Shown here: piece after piece, positions 1 through 7,581 of the stretch
How the letters are laid out: every line of letters starts with the position of its first letter
Position numbering within the stretch: the first letter of the stretch is position 1
NCBI RefSeq assembly: GCF_017873815.1
Contig: NZ_JAGGKQ010000004.1
Location: forward strand, 124,001 to 188,000
DNA: 64,000 nucleotides
Reading direction: 5' to 3'
Source of the DNA: Halorubrum alkaliphilum
Lineage (GTDB): Archaea; Halobacteriota; Halobacteria; Halobacteriales; Haloferacaceae
Position numbers and translations under genes: made by a program
Notes under the pieces: generated by a model
The model's database searches: none
Seen by the model: only the letters and a program-made list of their open reading frames with translations
Told to the model about the DNA's origin: nothing

Positions 1-123
1 GAACTCGCCGTCAGGGATCGACACGGAGACGTCGTCGACGGCGACGACGCCGTCGGATCCGTCTCCCGTCGATCTACCGCCTCCACTCTCGTACCGACAA
101 GTGACGCCGTCGACCTCGATCAC
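1..123 (-). CDS. ABC transporter ATP-binding protein, N-terminal part (BioM/EcfA type)
   Basis: Only the first 41 codons are in the window; the gene runs off the left edge. It starts at GTG (123) 29 bp after the bioY stop and reads MIEVDGVTCRYESGGG...VVAVDDVSVSIPDGEF, the usual first beta-strands of an ABC ATPase before the Walker A loop. Its place directly behind bioY on the same strand suggests the energising ATPase of an ECF-type biotin transporter (BioM). An ATG at 146 opens a short frame ending in TGA at 120 and is not the start. The family is clear; the biotin role is inferred from the neighbour. Confidence 0.72.
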   Translation of the reverse strand, partial: MIEVDGVTCRYESGGGRSTGDGSDGVVAVDDVSVSIPDGEF

Positions 124-152
124 AAGCGCCCTCCGAGACTGCTCATCGGAAC

Positions 153-737
153 TCAGTTCGCGGCGATCGCGTCCGACCGGACGACGCCGACCGCCGCGGC
201 CATCTTCACCGCCTCGAACGGGATGAAGGCGAGCGCGCCGGTGAGGAACGCCTCCACGAGGGTGAGTTCGAGGACGACCGCGAACCCGACGACGCCGAAC
301 GCGTAGATGACGGCGGTACCGGCGACCATCGCGCCGACCAGCCGTGGGAGACCGACGGTGTCGATGTCGCGGAGCGTCACGCCGCCGTGGACGACGAATC
401 CGATGAGCGCCGCGGCGAACGGGTACGACCAGAGATAGCCGAGGGTCGGCTCCGCGAGCAGCACGCCGAGACCGCCCGTCCCCGCAGAGAAAACGGGCGC
501 GCCGATCGCGCCGGCCGCGAGATAGAGCACGAGCGCGCCGCCGCCCCACACCGGCCCGAGGAAGATCCCGGCGAGGAACACGCCGAGCACCTGGAGGGTG
601 ATGGGCGACGCCGAGAACGGGTGGGGAAACGAGACGTACGCGAACGCGCCGACGAGGGCGGCGAAAAGCGCCGCGCGGGCGACGTTCGTTGCGGCTTCAT
701 CGCCGACGAGATCGACCGATTCCGTTCGTGTCGACAT
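153..737 (-). CDS. bioY: Biotin transporter S component BioY
   Basis: A 194-residue integral membrane protein with about six hydrophobic segments. Near residues 40-65 it has the BioY-like stretch FPHPFSASPITLQVLGVFLAG, followed by glycine-rich helices and a conserved WSYPFAAALIG segment. BioY is the substrate-binding S component of the ECF biotin importer and works with an ATPase such as the one that starts downstream. The frame can be extended to a TTG at 761, but that would put the start inside the palindromic operator at 753-780; the ATG at 737 lies just downstream of the palindrome and is preferred. Regulation by biotin through a BirA-type repressor is likely. Confidence 0.9.
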   Translation of the reverse strand: MSTRTESVDLVGDEAATNVARAALFAALVGAFAYVSFPHPFSASPITLQVLGVFLAGIFLGPVWGGGALVLYLAAGAIGAPVFSAGTGGLGVLLAEPTLGYLWSYPFAAALIGFVVHGGVTLRDIDTVGLPRLVGAMVAGTAVIYAFGVVGFAVVLELTLVEAFLTGALAFIPFEAVKMAAAVGVVRSDAIAAN

Positions 738-752
738 GTCGTTCGTTCTCAC

Positions 753-780
753 GTAAACCAACTTCAGTGTACTGGTTTAC
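753..780. promoter_or_regulatory. Biotin operator (BirA box) upstream of bioY
   Basis: A perfect 8-bp inverted repeat, GTAAACCA - 12 nt - TGGTTTAC, sits 16 bp before the bioY ATG, where the core promoter should be. The GTAAACC...GGTTTAC half-sites with about 14 nt between them match the known BirA operator form shared by bacteria and archaea. Binding here would block bioY transcription when biotin is plentiful. The divergent gene at 885 begins about 105 bp away. Confidence 0.8.
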
Positions 781-884
781 GACGTTGCCGCGGGAGCGGC
801 TTCGAACTGCTCCCGGGAGCACGATCGACTACGAAGGGACCCAACGACACGTTTTTTCAGTCCGAGTCCGTATGTACCGAACGT

Positions 885-1514
885 ATGGACGAGAAGACCG
901 AGAACCTCCGAGACCTCTTCGTCGACGCGACTGGGTCCGAGACGGTGACCGAGCACCAAGCGGAGTCGCCCGGGAGCCTCACCGACCGCGACGACGACGC
1001 GGTCGCCGCCCGCGTCGCCGAACTCGTGTCGGCGATGCGGGACCGGTACGGGTTCGACGCCGGGCTCGACGACGCGGGCTACTGTCGCGTGGTCCGCGGC
1101 TTCTTCGGCGACGAGGACGACGCGGCGATCGCCGCGGATCTGGCGGACGGGACGGGATCCATCGATCCCGGGACGGTCCGTGACGCGCGGCTCGATCTTC
1201 ACCTCGTCGACGACGACGACCGCGACTCGCCCTTCGAGTACGCGGCGTTGAAACGGATGGTTGCCGCGGACCGCGACCGCGACCGCGACCGCGACGAGAT
1301 GGCGAACGAGTTCGACGTCGACCCCGATACCGTCGAGGAGTACGCCGCGGTCGCCCGCGCGGATCTCGCATCGACCCGGGCGAACGACCGGTTCCGTGAC
1401 GAGTTCCGGGACCTGCTGACCGACGCGGAGATCGAGGGGTCACATGCGAGCGACGCCCGCGAGGACGGTCTCCGGGAGGCGACGGAGGACATCGAGACCG
1501 ACGTTTCCTTATAA
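885..1514 (+). CDS. Conserved acidic haloarchaeal protein (conditioned medium-induced protein 4-like)
   Basis: A 209-residue, very acidic soluble protein beginning MDEKTENLRDLFVDATGSETVTE. It resembles the haloarchaeal family annotated as conditioned medium-induced protein 4 (Cmi4), whose molecular role is unknown. Residues about 125-135 carry a short tandem Asp-Arg repeat from gaccgc codon repeats. The C-terminal half (MANEFDVDPDTVEEYAAVARADLAS) looks like a helix-turn-helix or sigma-like helical segment, but that is only an impression. The ATG at 885 is chosen because the family starts with MDEKT; the longer upstream frame crosses the bio operator and is not credible. A T-rich TATA-like stretch lies near 850. 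Confidence 0.7.
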   Translation: MDEKTENLRDLFVDATGSETVTEHQAESPGSLTDRDDDAVAARVAELVSAMRDRYGFDAGLDDAGYCRVVRGFFGDEDDAAIAADLADGTGSIDPGTVRDARLDLHLVDDDDRDSPFEYAALKRMVAADRDRDRDRDEMANEFDVDPDTVEEYAAVARADLASTRANDRFRDEFRDLLTDAEIEGSHASDAREDGLREATEDIETDVSL

Positions 1515-1528
1515 ATCTGCTCGACCCG

Positions 1529-1593
1529 TTTATATACCCTCGCGGGCCTCCGCAGTCCGTGAGCGGCGGCATCTCCGCCTGAATCCTTATATA
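1529..1593 (+). promoter_or_regulatory. TATA boxes before the Cas4-like gene
   Basis: Two TATA-like boxes, TTTATATA at 1529-1536 and TTATATA at 1587-1593, lie in the gap. The second is centred 27 nt before the ATG at 1617, the spacing of a leaderless haloarchaeal promoter. The first has no start codon at that distance and may be a second start site. Confidence 0.65.
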
Positions 1594-1616
1594 CGAACCC
1601 GGAACGATCCCGGTAC

Positions 1617-2276
1617 ATGACTCCGTTCAGCGACCTCGCGGCCGCCGCGTACTGCCCGCGGCAGCTGTACTATCGGCGGCAGGAGTCGGACCGCGGCGTT
1701 TCCGAGACGGCCCGCGAGCGGATCGATCTGGCGTTTCGCTATCCTGAGTTGGTGGACGCGTCCGACGCGACGCTCCGGCGACTCCCGATCCGTCGTTCGC
1801 CGGCCGCCTATCGTCGCAACCTCGCGCGGCTTCGAAACCGACCCGTGTACGATCGCCTCGTCGATCCGGTCAAGGAGCGCGCGTTTCTCTCTGGACGCGA
1901 CTGTCACGGGATCGCACACAAGCTGATCGCCGGCCCCGACGACGGTCCGCCGGTACCGGTCCTCTGCTCGCCCGGTGAACCGCCCGAGAACGGCGTCTGG
2001 GAGCCACAGTCGGTGCGGGCGGTCGCCGCCGCGAAGGCGCTGTCGTGGGAGCGTGAGCGGCGGGTCGAGGAGGCGATAGTCGAGTACCCAGCGGTCGGCG
2101 TCGTCCGGACGGTACGGCTTACGACTCGCAGAAAGGCGGCCTACCGGCGGGCGCTCCGTGCGGCCCGCGCGATCGACGGCCCGCCGGCACGCGTCGACGA
2201 CGGCCGCTGTTCCGCCTGCGAGTATCAGGAGACGTGTGGCACCCGTCGTCGGTCGATCCGGTCGATGCTCGGGTGA
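1617..2276 (+). CDS. Stand-alone Cas4-like Fe-S protein, nuclease motif apparently lost
   Basis: A 219-residue protein with the Cas4/AddB-type layout. Near the N-terminus is AAAYCPRQLYYRR (Cys13), and at the C-terminus CSACEYQETCG gives the three further cysteines of the 4Fe-4S cluster. Active Cas4 enzymes have Asp and Glu-x-Lys in the middle; here the matching stretch, GIAHKLIAGPDDGPPVPVLCSPGEPP, has no Asp in place and no ExK. The fold and cluster are therefore probably kept while the nuclease site is degenerate. No cas genes or CRISPR repeats occur in the window. It is expressed from its own leaderless promoter. Function is unknown; a DNA-binding or repair role would be a guess. Confidence 0.7.
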   Translation: MTPFSDLAAAAYCPRQLYYRRQESDRGVSETARERIDLAFRYPELVDASDATLRRLPIRRSPAAYRRNLARLRNRPVYDRLVDPVKERAFLSGRDCHGIAHKLIAGPDDGPPVPVLCSPGEPPENGVWEPQSVRAVAAAKALSWERERRVEEAIVEYPAVGVVRTVRLTTRRKAAYRRALRAARAIDGPPARVDDGRCSACEYQETCGTRRRSIRSMLG

Positions 2277-2312
2277 ATCGGACAGGACAGGCCGTGCCGG
2301 CGATCAACGACC

Positions 2313-2801
2313 TCACGGCGAGAACGACGTCCCACACTCGACACAGGTGAACCGGAAGCGACCCTCGTCGGTGAGCTCCGTGTCGTGGACGCGCTCCTCG
2401 CCGCAGGCGCGACACGTCGCGATCGACCGGATCGCGTCCCAGTCGTGGCGCGCGCCCGGCGCGCCGAACGCCCACGCGACGACCTCCTCGTCGGCGTCCT
2501 CGCGGACGAACCCCGACTGGAACTCCCCCGGCGCGAACCGGATCAGCTCGCCCGGGCCAACGTCGACGCGCTCGCGCTCGCGGCCGATCTCGAAGGTGGC
2601 GGTTCCGGAGAGCACGTAGAACACTTCCTCTTGGTCCTCGTGGGTGTGGAGCCCCCCGGCGAAGGCGTCGCCGGGCGCGAGCTCGAAGTAGTTCATCGCG
2701 ACGTGTTCGGTCCCGAGCGCCCGCGACACCGGTTTCCGGAGGTCGTGGACGCCCATCGGGTTGGTGACGACGTCGACCTCGTCGATGGCGACTTTCCGCA
2801 T
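2313..2801 (-). CDS. Cupin domain protein with C-terminal zinc ribbon
   Basis: A 162-residue protein. The cupin barrel spans about residues 35-105, with metal-ligand motif HTHEDQEEVFYVLSG and second motif PGELIRFAPGEFQSG. A zinc-ribbon tail follows, with CRACGEERV and CVECGTSF pairs at about residues 128-156. The N-terminus (MRKVAIDEVDVVTNPMGVHDLRKPVSRALGTEHVAMNYFELAPGD) is typical of haloarchaeal single-domain cupins. Substrate is unknown. It converges on the Cas4-like gene (36 bp apart) and has its own promoter with TTATATC at 2824-2830. Confidence 0.8.
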   Translation of the reverse strand: MRKVAIDEVDVVTNPMGVHDLRKPVSRALGTEHVAMNYFELAPGDAFAGGLHTHEDQEEVFYVLSGTATFEIGRERERVDVGPGELIRFAPGEFQSGFVREDADEEVVAWAFGAPGARHDWDAIRSIATCRACGEERVHDTELTDEGRFRFTCVECGTSFSP

Positions 2802-2823
2802 ACGCCGACATCCTCCCGACGAC

Positions 2824-2830
2824 GATATAA
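2824..2830 (-). promoter_or_regulatory. TATA box of the cupin gene
   Basis: On the minus strand this reads TTATATC, centred 26 nt before the ATG at 2801. Confidence 0.6.
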
Positions 2831-2964
2831 CGCTACTCCCGATCGGCGGGAGGGCCCGACACGCTCACCCTCGGGACGACCGATCCCCCCTTGGTTGAAC
2901 CGCTCGGCCAAAGCTGACGCGACCCGGCAGTTTATAGGGCTGTGAACCATCGACACGGGTACGA

Positions 2965-3045
2965 ATGACACGAAACGATCGTGGTCGTTCGGAGGATAGA
3001 GCAAGTCGCCTCACGGCGGCTGGCCGGGAAATTCGCCGAACGTAA
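2965..3045 (+). other. Possible 26-codon leader ORF overlapping the leuA-type start
   Basis: An ATG at 2965 lies about 31 nt after a TTTATAG box at 2931-2937, so it is the first start codon on the expected transcript. It encodes an Arg-rich 26-residue peptide ending at TAA 3043-3045, in a different frame from the synthase gene, whose GTG (2981) lies inside it. It could be a regulatory leader of an amino-acid biosynthesis gene or a chance frame. Confidence 0.3.
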
Positions 3046-4723
3046 CGACCGATCAGACAGCCTGGACCGTCCGTCCAGCGACGGAACCCGTCCGTCCAGC
3101 GATGACGGTTCCGCCGACACCGACACGGAGACCCTTTTGAACCCACTCACACACCTCGAGGAGGTACAGCTACTGGACACGACGCTGCGCGACGGCGAAC
3201 AGATGCCGGGCGTCTCGCTCACGCCCGCGGACAAACTGGAGATCGCTCGCGAGCTCGACGCCGCCGGCGTCCACGTGATAGAGGCCGGCTCAGCGTGCAC
3301 CTCGGAGGGCGAGCGCGAGGGGATCCGCCGGGTCGCCCGCGAGGGGCTCGACGCGACGGTCACGAGCTTCGCGCGCGGCGTGCGAAGCGACATCGACCGC
3401 GCGCTCGAGTGTGATGTCGACGGCGTCAACCTCGTCGTCCCGGCCTCGGACAGACACGTCGAGACCAAGGTCGGATCGAGCCGCGAGGCGGTCGTCGAGA
3501 CCACCGTCGAACTCGTCGAGTACGCGACGGATCACGGGCTCTGGGTGGAGGTGCTCGGCGAGGACGGCTCGCGAGCCGATCTCGACTACCTCGAACGCCT
3601 CATGCGAGCCGGCCTCGACGCGGGCGCGGACCGCGTCTGCTACTGTGACACCGTCGGCGCGGCCGGGCCCGAACACACCGCCGAGGTCGTCTCACGGCTC
3701 GCCGATCTCGGTCCGACGAGCCTTCACACCCACGACGACCTCGGCTTCGGGGTGACGAACGTCCACGCCGGCCTGAAGGCGGGCGCGGACACGGTCCACG
3801 GCACCGTCACGGGTATCGGCGAGCGCGCCGGCAACGTCGCCATCGAGGAGGTCGCGATCGCGCTCGATCGCTGTTACGACATCGACACGGTAGATATCGA
3901 CCGACTCTACCGGCTCTGTCGACGCGTCGCCGACGTGACGGGAGTCGTGCTCCCGCCGAACAAGGCCGTCTGTGGGGCGAACGCCTTCGCCCACGAGTCC
4001 GGGATCCACACCGACGGAACGCTGAAGGACGGGGCGATGTACGAGCCGTACCCGCCGGAGACGGTGGGTCGCGAGCGCCGGCTCGTGTTGGGCAAACACG
4101 CCGGTCGGGCGGGGGTTGCGGCCGCGCTCGCCGAACACGAGATCGACGTCGACGAGGCGGAGCTCCGCGAGATCGTCTCGCGGGTGAAGGAGCTCGGCGA
4201 CCGCGGGAAGCGCGTCACCGACGCCGACCTGCTCGCGATGGCGGAGGACGTACAGGGTCGCGAGCGCGACCGGCACGTCGAACTCGTCGATCTGTCGGCG
4301 AGCTCCGGCGGCAACCTCCCGACCGCCTCGGTTCGGCTCCGCGTCGGCGACGAGGAACGGGTCGCCTCGGGGACCGGATCCGGACCGGTCGATGCCGGGC
4401 TAGAGGCCGTGCGGACGGCGCTCGAAGCGGGATCGGAAAGCGGGACGCGTGCGGACGGATCGGAGCGCTCCGAGAGCGTCGCCTTCGAGCTCGACTCGTA
4501 TCACGTCGACGCGATCACCGGCGGTACCGACGCGGTCGTCACCGTCGCGGTCGACCTCTCCCGTGGAGACCGGTCCGTCTCGGTGTCCGCCTCGGACGCC
4601 GACATCACGCGGGCCAGCGTCGTCGCGATGGTCGACGCGCTCGACCGGCTCTCAGCAGTCGAGTCGAACGATGACGACGACTCGGTCTCCGATAGTGCCG
4701 AACTCCCGGAACAGGCGGAGTAG
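2981..4723 (+). CDS. 2-isopropylmalate / citramalate / homocitrate synthase family
   Basis: A 580-residue condensing enzyme of the LeuA/CimA family, which joins acetyl-CoA to a 2-oxo acid in leucine, isoleucine or related synthesis. The HMGL-like barrel starts at LLDTTLRDGEQMPGVSLTP (about residue 63) and contains SLHTHDDLGFGVTN and GIGERAGNVAIEEV, the metal-binding HxH and GxGERxGN motifs. A linker with ESGIHTDG and LVLGKHAGR follows, then a LeuA-type C-terminal dimer/regulatory domain (about 425-560). Which substrate it uses cannot be told from sequence. The first 55 residues are low-complexity, with a 21-bp tandem repeat near 3065-3105 (DRPSSDGTRPSSDDG). The GTG at 2981 is uncertain, but no better start follows before the conserved domain. 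Confidence 0.82.
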   Translation: MVVRRIEQVASRRLAGKFAERNDRSDSLDRPSSDGTRPSSDDGSADTDTETLLNPLTHLEEVQLLDTTLRDGEQMPGVSLTPADKLEIARELDAAGVHVIEAGSACTSEGEREGIRRVAREGLDATVTSFARGVRSDIDRALECDVDGVNLVVPASDRHVETKVGSSREAVVETTVELVEYATDHGLWVEVLGEDGSRADLDYLERLMRAGLDAGADRVCYCDTVGAAGPEHTAEVVSRLADLGPTSLHTHDDLGFGVTNVHAGLKAGADTVHGTVTGIGERAGNVAIEEVAIALDRCYDIDTVDIDRLYRLCRRVADVTGVVLPPNKAVCGANAFAHESGIHTDGTLKDGAMYEPYPPETVGRERRLVLGKHAGRAGVAAALAEHEIDVDEAELREIVSRVKELGDRGKRVTDADLLAMAEDVQGRERDRHVELVDLSASSGGNLPTASVRLRVGDEERVASGTGSGPVDAGLEAVRTALEAGSESGTRADGSERSESVAFELDSYHVDAITGGTDAVVTVAVDLSRGDRSVSVSASDADITRASVVAMVDALDRLSAVESNDDDDSVSDSAELPEQAE

Positions 4724-4773
4724 ACGGGAATTCCCGAAGCGGCCGAGGCAGGCAGCGTGTGCGCCGCAGCCGA

Positions 4774-5952
4774 TTATAACGGTCGCTGGCCGTCACCCAG
4801 CCGTCGACCGCTGATGACGCTCGGGGTTCCGCCGGTCTGGATGATGTTGAACGCGGTCATCAGGTCCGACCGCGAGAGCAGTCCGACCAACTCGCCCCGA
4901 TCGTTGAGGACGGGGAGCCGACCGACGCCGTGCTCCTGCATGGTCTGGAGGGCGGTCATCGCGTCCGTGTCGGCCGTTACCGACGCGATCTCCGTCGCCA
5001 TCACGTCCTCGACGCGGTAGGCGTCGCGTTCGACCTCCCGGATGCTTCGGGCGTCCTCTAGCGTTACCATGCCGACGAGTCCGTTCCGACCCATGACCGG
5101 ATAGCCGGTGTGGCGCTCCTCGAACATCCGGCTCATGAGGTCGGCGACCGAGGTGTCCTCGGTCACCGTGTGGAGGTCCTCACGCGGGGTCATCACGTCG
5201 GCGACGGTGACGTCCTCGAAGGCAGCCTTCAGCGTCGTCTGTTGGGCCTCGCCGGAGGCGGCAATATAAATGAAGAAGGCGAGCAGGATGAGCAGCAGTT
5301 GGAAGGTCAACAGCCCGATGATCCCCATCAGGAACGCGAACACTTTCCCGACCGCGGCCGCCTGCTGGGTCGCTTGGGCATGCGGACGTTTTCGGGCCAT
5401 GAGCGCCCGGAGCACCCGTCCGCCGTCCATCGGGAACGCGGGGAGCATGTTGAACACGGCCAACACGACGTTCAGTAACGCGAGGTAGCCGAAGACGAAC
5501 ACCACCGCGTTCGACCCGGTCGGGGCGAAAAAGAACACGCCGTAACAGACGGCACCGACGGCGAGACTGACTATCGGCCCCGCGACCGCGATCCAGAACT
5601 CGTGTTTCCAGTCCTCGGGGAACTCGGTAAAACTCGCGAGTCCACCGAGCAGCCACAGGGTGATCGAGTCGATCTCGTAGCCGTACCGCATCGCGACCAG
5701 CGAGTGGCCGAACTCGTGGAGCAACACCCCACCGAACAGTCCGATCCCGGCCGCGAGCCCCAGCACCCACGGGGTGACCCCCGCCGTCAGCGCCGTCGGA
5801 TCGATCCCGGCTCCCATCGTTTGGTTCATGACCTCGGCAGTCACCTCTATCTGGGAGCCGATGAGGTACGCGAACAGCGGTAACACGATCAGGAACGTCC
5901 AGTTGAGTCGGATCGGAATACCGACGACGGTTCCGATACGGAGTCCACGCAT
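4774..5952 (-). CDS. Site-2-protease family zinc metalloprotease with two CBS domains
   Basis: A 392-residue membrane peptidase of family M50 (SpoIVFB/S2P group). The zinc site HEFGH is near residue 80, and the second motif NMLPAFPMDGGRVLRAL near residue 165 brings the catalytic Asp. Six or so transmembrane helices fill residues 15-230. Two CBS repeats follow (about 245-370: MTPREDLHTVTEDTSVADLM and VEDVMATEIASVTADTDAM), which in this group sense nucleotides and gate intramembrane cleavage. The substrate is unknown. Start ATG 5952 gives MRGLRIGTVVGIPIRLNWTF, the usual family N-terminus. Confidence 0.9.
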   Translation of the reverse strand: MRGLRIGTVVGIPIRLNWTFLIVLPLFAYLIGSQIEVTAEVMNQTMGAGIDPTALTAGVTPWVLGLAAGIGLFGGVLLHEFGHSLVAMRYGYEIDSITLWLLGGLASFTEFPEDWKHEFWIAVAGPIVSLAVGAVCYGVFFFAPTGSNAVVFVFGYLALLNVVLAVFNMLPAFPMDGGRVLRALMARKRPHAQATQQAAAVGKVFAFLMGIIGLLTFQLLLILLAFFIYIAASGEAQQTTLKAAFEDVTVADVMTPREDLHTVTEDTSVADLMSRMFEERHTGYPVMGRNGLVGMVTLEDARSIREVERDAYRVEDVMATEIASVTADTDAMTALQTMQEHGVGRLPVLNDRGELVGLLSRSDLMTAFNIIQTGGTPSVISGRRLGDGQRPL

Positions 5953-6049
5953 GCCGCTTCGTTCGGGTGGCCACCGCTTAAACGTCCGGTGATCCGCGAC
6001 CCGATCTCTCGGCGGGGTCTGTCGAGACCCCCGCCGGCCGGATGCTCGG

Positions 6050-6862
6050 TTATGATCCGTCCTCGTACCGTTCGATCGCCCGATCCGCGCCGGCCCCGAG
6101 AAAGCCGACGTCCGTCCCGACGATCAGGAAGTCGAAGCCCGCATCGAGCCACGCGTCGATCCGCTCGTCGGTCGTCGCCAGCGTCCCGACGGGAACGCCA
6201 GCGTCGTTGCCGGCGGTCACCGTCTCCCGGACCGCGTCCACGAACTCCGGGTCGTCGAACGCCCGAAACCGTCCGAGCGACGCCGACAGGTCCGCCGGGC
6301 CGACGAACAGCGCGTCGATCCCGGGGACGCTCGCGATCTCCCCGGCGCTCGCGACCGCCTCGGGCGTCTCGATCTGGGCGATCACGGCGACCGATCCGGC
6401 GACGTGTCGAACGTGCTCGTTGAGCCGGCGACCGTAGTCGGATGCCCTGCTCAGCGCGATGCCCCGCGTTCCGTCTCGGTTCTCTCCGAAGTGCGCATCG
6501 CCCGTGTGGCCCTCATCGCTCTCCTGTACTGGATACCGACACGCACGAACCAGATCCTCGGCCTCCGCTGCGGCGTTCACCTGCGGAGCCATCACCCCGG
6601 CCGGTCCCGCGTCGAGAACGCGCTTGATCCGGACCGGGTCGACCTCGGCGACTCTGACGAGCGCCTCCGTCCCGCCCGGAGCCGCCTCGATCGCCCGGAG
6701 CGCGTGCTCGACCGACTCCATCGTCGTCGGCGCGTGCTCCGTGTCAACGGTCACGAAGTCGAACTCCGCCGTCGCCAGTGCCTCGGCGACCCCCGGCGAC
6801 GGGAGCGAACACCACCCGCCGACCGGTCCGTCGCCCTCCCGAAGCTTCCGTTTCAGATCCAT
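6050..6862 (-). CDS. HpcH/HpaI family 2-oxo-acid aldolase
   Basis: A 270-residue class II aldolase with a TIM-barrel fold. Motifs include FVTVDTEHAPTT (residues about 35-46), GVMAPQVNAAAEAEDLVRACRYP, AVIAQIETPEAV with the metal-binding Glu, and IDALFVGPADLSASLG with the metal-binding Asp. Relatives cleave 2-keto-3-deoxy or 4-hydroxy-2-oxo acids to pyruvate plus an aldehyde. Its substrate here is not evident, and no pathway partner is adjacent. An AT-rich element (TTTTTATTATCC on the minus strand near 6883-6894) serves as promoter. Start at ATG 6862. Confidence 0.87.
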   Translation of the reverse strand: MDLKRKLREGDGPVGGWCSLPSPGVAEALATAEFDFVTVDTEHAPTTMESVEHALRAIEAAPGGTEALVRVAEVDPVRIKRVLDAGPAGVMAPQVNAAAEAEDLVRACRYPVQESDEGHTGDAHFGENRDGTRGIALSRASDYGRRLNEHVRHVAGSVAVIAQIETPEAVASAGEIASVPGIDALFVGPADLSASLGRFRAFDDPEFVDAVRETVTAGNDAGVPVGTLATTDERIDAWLDAGFDFLIVGTDVGFLGAGADRAIERYEDGS

Positions 6863-7032
6863 GCGCGACCATCATCGACGGATAATAAAAAGGACGGCAT
6901 GGACGGCAGTCGACGTGGTCGAACCGAACGAGCGGTTGGATGACGCCGCATCCGAACGCGTGTCCACGGAACGGGCGACGATGGAGCAGTGGCTCGGGGT
7001 CGAGCGGGAACGACGAGAATCGACGGCTCGGT

Positions 7033-7299
7033 CTAGAGACGACCGACGTTCTCGACGGCGACGGACTCGACGTCGTCCACGCCGGAGAACGCTTCCTCGA
7101 CCGCCTCGGTGCCGCCCGCACCGTCGGGAACGATGACGGTCGGGAGGAGCGCGACCAGTCCGAACGCGACGTCGTCGCGCTCGAAGCCACGGATCTTCGC
7201 TCCCTGCGGGAGCGACTCCTCGAGCTCGTCCTGAAGCTCGTCGAGGTCGACCTCGGGGCTGTTCGGCATGACCTTGATCTTGGCGGCGACGTCCCCCAT
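7033..7299 (-). CDS. Translation elongation factor aEF-1 beta
   Basis: An 88-residue protein, [55 protein letters not shown]..., matching archaeal EF-1 beta, the guanine nucleotide exchange factor for aEF-1 alpha. Length is normal for the family. The ATG at 7299 lies 2 nt after the stop of a small zinc-finger gene, so the two form an operon. The frame is open upstream to 7449, but that part is the other gene read out of frame. Confidence 0.92.
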   Translation of the reverse strand: MGDVAAKIKVMPNSPEVDLDELQDELEESLPQGAKIRGFERDDVAFGLVALLPTVIVPDGAGGTEAVEEAFSGVDDVESVAVENVGRL

Positions 7300-7301
7300 G
7301 T

Positions 7302-7481
7302 TCAGGGCCCCCGGAAGCCACAGTCGTGGCACTCGTAGAGGTTGCTCTGCTTGCGGCACTTCGCGCATCGGTAGATCGTCGCACCACAGTCCGGGCAGGC
7401 GAACCGCGCGGCGCTCATGCCGGACACCTGGATGCCACAGGAGACACACTGCTGCGTGCTCCGGCTTTCGGTATCGCTCAT
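7302..7481 (-). CDS. Small zinc-finger protein, HVO_2753-like
   Basis: A 59-residue protein, [19 protein letters not shown]...[31 protein letters not shown]. Four CxxC pairs predict two zinc ribbons in tandem. It matches the small haloarchaeal family typified by Haloferax HVO_2753, which commonly sits before the EF-1 beta gene. It ends 2 nt before that start codon, so the two are co-transcribed and probably translationally coupled. Its biochemical role is not known from sequence. Confidence 0.88.
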   Translation of the reverse strand: MSDTESRSTQQCVSCGIQVSGMSAARFACPDCGATIYRCAKCRKQSNLYECHDCGFRGP

Positions 7482-7581
7482 ACCTCTTCAGACCGGCGCG
7501 CGACGTTTAACGGTTGTTCTTTGCCGTCGCCGTCGGATTTCGACTCGCCAAAACGTGCCGTGAGGTACCGTGTGACGCATC

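Noticed and set aside
153-761. Longer bioY start at TTG 761
   Set aside because: It would place the start codon inside the biotin palindrome; ATG 737 fits the family length.
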